This document shows positions 59,570 to 64,000 of a stretch of 64,000 nucleotides of DNA, one piece after another. Within the stretch, counting starts at the first letter, position 1; each line of letters starts with the position of its first letter. The notes beneath the pieces were generated by a model. It was not told where the DNA came from. It saw nothing but the letters and a program-made list of their open reading frames with translations, and did not search any database. A program made the position numbers and the translations under genes. The DNA is from Rhipicephalus microplus (lineage: Eukaryota > Arthropoda > Arachnida > Ixodida > Ixodidae): positions 201,122,692 through 201,186,691 of the forward strand of contig NC_134710.1 of assembly GCF_043290135.1 (NCBI RefSeq). Direction: 5' to 3'.

Positions 59570-60979
59570 ATTCGTCATCATTAACCCCGTGGATATGCTG
59601 TGATTTTTTATTTGTGCAATTTCTCACTGGCAAGCAATAAACCTGGACCATTAAATTCTATTTCCGAGACCCGTTCTCCGTTTTCTGCCTTTTTAGGTTC
59701 GTACGAGTTTGTATGTGTGATGTGCAATGTGTCTCTTCTATTTCTCTTTTACTCACCTATTCTACTCCACATGTGTGGAGTAGCACAACTTGACATGTTT
59801 ACAGTCTAACCTCCCAATACAGTTTCTGTATTCCTTTTCTTCTCTCTCGCTCTCTGTATGCATCTGTACATAACTTCAAGATTTGTCGGCGCGCTAGGCA
59901 GTCAACTGATGATGCGACCTCAGGGGCCTAGGTAGTCAACTGATGATGCGACCTGAATGGCCATATGGGCTTCAAATGTTCGCTTGTTCTTTGTATTTTG
60001 TGTAGATGGCACCTAAACTTAGTGTAATAAGTGAAACTCGCTGTTGACTGCTGTGGCTGTCCTCCTTTTTTTTAATGGATGACGACGCGCACTTATAGCA
60101 AGCAATCTTGTTGGTAAATAGGCAGCGCCTGGTGCCATTCAGAATTAAATAACGTTCAAGGCTATATGCACGTTATTCGAATCGCGGAATTAAAGCGTCG
60201 TAATTAGCTCTGCATTTTTCGTCCCTGTACGCTGCGAAGAGCGTTCAGCGCAGCTTATCGTCATTTCAGCACCTTTATTTTAATACTGTAGACAAACATT
60301 TGTTCTTTCTCGATTCACTATATAAAGGACACCAGAAGCATTGCTCTACCGTATATATTATATGTTTTATTTTTACTGCTACTACTGCAGTTTTCTCGGA
60401 GTACCTTCGAGCTCGGCGCGCCACTTCTTCATACAGCTAATAAGAATCTATGGCATCTATCTCTTAGAACAGAACTCCCGTTACTGGGACAATGTGCCCA
60501 GTTAGTAGCGGCACGCGGACTGCGAGAACTTGTAACAGGCAGGCCTCTGTGCTTAATAGGAAATGAGGTCGACATTGTGAGAATTAAGAACAAGTTCTTT
60601 AGAAGGCGACTTGTTTCTGGTGTGACGCCCGACTGGCGGTTTAGGGCTCGGAATTGCAAAAATATTATCTAGCCTGTCTCGTTTGTTAGAGCGAATTCCA
60701 AACACCAGACATATTAGCGAATGCAGTCGGCCACTGCCAAAGTGACAATTGTGAAAAGATGACTTTGAGAAATCGGCCCCCGAACGCGAGGAATCGCTGA
60801 TGTACACTTTCATGGTCCTTCAGTTATATTCTTTCTTCTATAGTGCCCCATGTTTGTGTCTTCTGTTGTTCTCGGTGAACTGGAGTGTATCACTCCGCTG
60901 AAATGCAGTGTTCCGCAACATCTTGTCTGGAATCTTTAAGGTCTCTACGCCACCATGATCCCACACATGTATAATGGAG
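59570..60979. other. AT-rich stretch, no supported gene
   Basis: 59905-59955 contains a short tandem duplication (TAGTCAACTGATGATGCGAC twice). A minus frame at 60553-60813 is unrecognised. Confidence 0.35.
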
Positions 60980-61300
60980 CTCAATGCGACCTCAGTTAGG
61001 TCAGTGTAGCTGCCGTATAGGTGGCGAGCGAACGAGCGCAGGAAAGCAATGCCGGCTGCGCGAGTGGGACGGGCGGTGGGTGGGACACGTGCAAAGGAAG
61101 CTTAGAGCCCCCTGCCCGATGACCCCTGCACGCATGGGGGCGGGAAGAGCCGCTCCGGGTGATATGGCGCTGCTCCTCCCGGCCCCAATTAGGGCGCGAG
61201 GGGAGCCGCAGCTGCCCGGCCGCCAGCTGCCGCTCGAACGCGCGGGGCGGCCCACAGCGGGGAGGACTTGGCTCATCGCGGGCCCTCCGTAGACGGCATC
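60980..61300. other. GC-rich island with clustered E-boxes
   Basis: Two CAGCTG E-boxes lie about 18 bp apart near 61209 and 61227, with CACGTG near 61086 and CCAATTAGGG near 61188. Candidate enhancer or promoter; not demonstrated. Confidence 0.3.
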
Positions 61301-63835
61301 ACCAGATTTCTCTTACTCTACTTTTGTTTTTGTTTTATTTTCCAGCCACGCACAGAAGGACGTGTTGGGTCCCGGTTCGACAGGGAGTAATGGCTGACGC
61401 TCGGCACAGTTTTCTTTTTTGTTCTCGTTTTCCTTCTAGCTGGCACTAGTATTCTTGAAGAGGCACCAATGCCTGTGCCAACTTATGCGATACGGTACCC
61501 CTAGAAAGCGCCGTGCTGGAAAGTCAAGTCGGGTCACGCAATCTAGGACTTCCATTCGTCCGAAGCAACTGTGACCGCTCGGGAGATTCGCTTTTATTTC
61601 TCCCTGGTCGAATGGTTAAGTCAATGAAACGATTAAATTCTGCCTGGTCGCCAAGCACCCATTTAATAACCTTCATATTTACGCTTAATTCATTAATAAA
61701 ACTATGTATTTAGTTGTGGAGCCCAGCAAGGAACGTCGTGAGAAGCTTGATTTGTCACCGCACGTGTGAAGCACTAAAGAAGCAACTGAGAAGCGCGACG
61801 GCGTACGCTGTTAGACTAGTCCGGAAGTGTCCAGAAGTGTATAAGACACATGCGATGTATGAGTGAATATTGTACGTGGCTTAGTATTAATCGCTTTGAG
61901 CATCCGACATACTATATTACCTTTTTTTCCTTTCTGTTATAGTGTTAAATAATCTGCATCTAAAGCGGGCGTCAGGTATACGTGCGTGCAATGGTTTGTA
62001 TTACCGCAGTGTAGCGCGAAAGCGCATGTTCCTGCAATAAGAACATGTTAATAGGAATAAAACAGTGATCATCTAATGGACCAGAGCCCATATATTGCAG
62101 CTAATTTGTTAAGCCTATTCTGTGTAGCTCTGGGACACTTCGAAAGTGTCGCAGAACCCGCACTTTCGAATTTAAATGAAAAATTTTCACATTTGCCAAG
62201 CCGCGTGAATGAAGTTTCCGTTCTAATTATTTCTTTAGAAACGCTGACGGCGTCGACGCATTTTTATAACGTCTTTTATCCTGGCTGAACCAGTTGTAGC
62301 GGTCTCGTATATCGTGTCGCCTGTTTACAGCGATATTAATGCGTGAAGCTGAGGCGCCAAGGCTATTTTGCCCTCTCGTGCTTTGCAGAAATTCCAATTC
62401 ATTCTCATCGGCGCGAGCCCCTTTTATATTTCGGATATGTGGGCTGAATTAGTTCCGGCGAACAAGAGCTGTACTGGGGCCATCTTCTCTGCGAATGCTG
62501 TAAGTCACTTTATTGTGCAGTTCGGGGTGTCTGTTGCTTATTTTGGGTGGCGGTAAATACGGCCAGCGTTCATCTTCGTAACAGTCAAGAAGCCACGGCG
62601 CGCTCGTAAAACGGTGAGGCTCCGTTTTCAGGGCGGCGCTGTGCATCTTTACATGAATTTGTTTTTATGGCGCCACGCGGTAACGCTTTCCGACCACCGC
62701 TGCTCTTGCCATGGCGGATGTGTACAGCTTGGACACGTGTATCCATCTTGTCTGCTGTCCACGCACTCGCAAACACGCCGACGGTCGTTTTACTGCATGG
62801 ATGCCATAGCATTACAGGGGAACTGCACTAACTTTGAGGGGGAGCGGGGGTGTCTAGCGGAAAATATGGACCGATTACGGAAACAGTGCAGTTACCTCGA
62901 AATAGTGGTGTCAAATGCAACGTGTGGAAGTTCTAGAGTGAAGAGTTTCGGATGCGACTAACGTAACAGATGTTTTGAAATCATAGCGATTTTGGCACTA
63001 GATGAACACGCGCGCTATAGTGTTTGAGAGATTACATGTACATTGGGCTGCTTTGCATAAAATACAAATGTTCGATTCCACTGTCGGTTATTCATTTCCT
63101 TATACAAATTTCTAGCGGGCGTATTTCACCTATCTTGGGTATATTTAATTTAAAAAAAAAAAACTCAAGCGCTTTGAGAGAAAACGATTGAGTCACAGTG
63201 TGCTCATCAAATCGCGAGTTTATTGGAAATACGGGGTATAAAAAAGGTCACTTCGATATGCGAAGTGCGTAGCATTGCGCATGGTTCAAGCATGTAGATC
63301 CCCAAGCATCAGTCGCATGTTTAGAAACCTGGTATAGTGTAGCATTCCGTTCTAAGTTTTTTATAAACTGGGGAGGGGAAGGCCTTAATTACTTTGCGAT
63401 GTGGTCGCCATTGTTAATAATTAAGAAATTGTATTGTTCTTTAATCAAATCTACATTTTTGGCATCACTTATTGGATTCCGGAGCCACGAAATGCTCGTA
63501 CAGAAGGTCCAGACATGCATATGATTTTCTAATCTCGTGGTCTAATACTGATAGCGTAAATGGTCGGCTCACGCGAACTACTTTGGCTTGCGAACTTTGT
63601 GCGCAATTGGCCCGGTTCACTTGTTAGTTGGTTCGGATACACAGAGAGATTCGCAAGAAGAGGTGCCGTTTGATCGTTATGTAGAAAATTTTCGTTGGTT
63701 TTGCGGCCGGCAAGTGACAATGGACTGATTTAGTTGGACGTCCACAACAGCTCTATACGTGCGCAGCCTGCTATTGAAAATGGCTGACAGGTTGCGTCCG
63801 CAAGCAGCCGAGGACGTCGAACTAATTATGTCTAA
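61301..63835. other. Mixed stretch, no supported gene
   Basis: Short frames only (up to 115 codons at 62614-62961, unrecognised). Nothing else seen. Confidence 0.35.
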
Positions 63836-63839
63836 TAGT

Positions 63840-64000
63840 GAGTTTTAGTGTTCTGTACGTAGCGTCTGTAACAGCGTTGTGTACGCCACAGCGTCGCGTT
63901 TTGCATAAAGCGCATGCGCAGAAGCTCTGCCCATGCGCATTATGTCAAATGCACCTTTCTCTAGTACGCAACGCCATTACGGACGCTACGCTCACAGTAC
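63840..64000. mobile_element. Foldback element reaching the window edge
   Basis: GTACGTAGCGTCTGTAACAG on the left is matched by the complement of GTAATGGCGTTGCGTAC / GCGTAGCGTCCG at the right end. An inner palindrome contains GCGCATGCGCAGA and its near complement. It may continue beyond 64000. Confidence 0.65.

Overview
The window looks like nuclear DNA of an ixodid (hard) tick, probably a metastriate species. Three things point there: many copies of a tRNA-headed SINE of the Ruka type known from ticks, very long introns and intergenic stretches, and a mix of Ty3 and Penelope-like retroelements with many foldback DNA elements and long (AT)n arrays. The species cannot be fixed by reading alone. 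LAYOUT: 1-9.2 kb is AT-rich and almost gene-free. It holds a possible terminal coding piece of a plus-strand gene (to 310), a terminal-inverted-repeat element, and probably a long 3' UTR of the minus-strand gene. 9.2-19.7 kb carries the one well-supported host gene, read on the minus strand. It is a secreted coiled-coil plus fibrinogen-related-domain (FReD) protein most like Scabrous. Four exons join in phase (19733-19665, 12211-12127, 11417-10551, 9889-9231) to give 559 residues plus stop. The signal-peptide exon was not found and lies further right or outside. One intron uses a GC-AG splice pair. The large intron holds SINEs, a foldback element and a small plus-strand ORF that may be a terminal exon or retrocopy. 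19.7-64 kb shows no convincing host coding exon. It is a mosaic of GC-rich, CpG-rich islands (22.9-23.6, 36.5-38.8, 40.7-41.9, 43.0-44.3, 47.5-48.0, 49.7-50.5, 51.9-55.3, 56.4-57.9 and 61.0-61.3 kb), AT-rich spacer, microsatellites and mobile elements. It would suit the large upstream regulatory region or first intron of a developmental gene, but that is inference. MOBILE ELEMENTS: 24326-28257 is a complete-looking Ty3-type LTR retrotransposon with two identical 103-bp LTRs, sitting in an (AT)n array. It has gag, then pol in the -1 frame with a GGGAAAC slippery heptamer in the overlap, a tRNA-Ser-like primer site, a purine tract, and a pol reading frame that ends inside the 3' LTR. The first catalytic Asp of RNase H reads Asn. 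Just beyond it (28308-28899, minus) is a decayed Penelope-like reverse transcriptase. At 40138-40296 a perfect 76-bp inverted repeat carries a hammerhead-ribozyme-like core on the minus strand, as expected for a Penelope-like terminus. Several Ruka-like SINEs have clear 13-15 bp target duplications.
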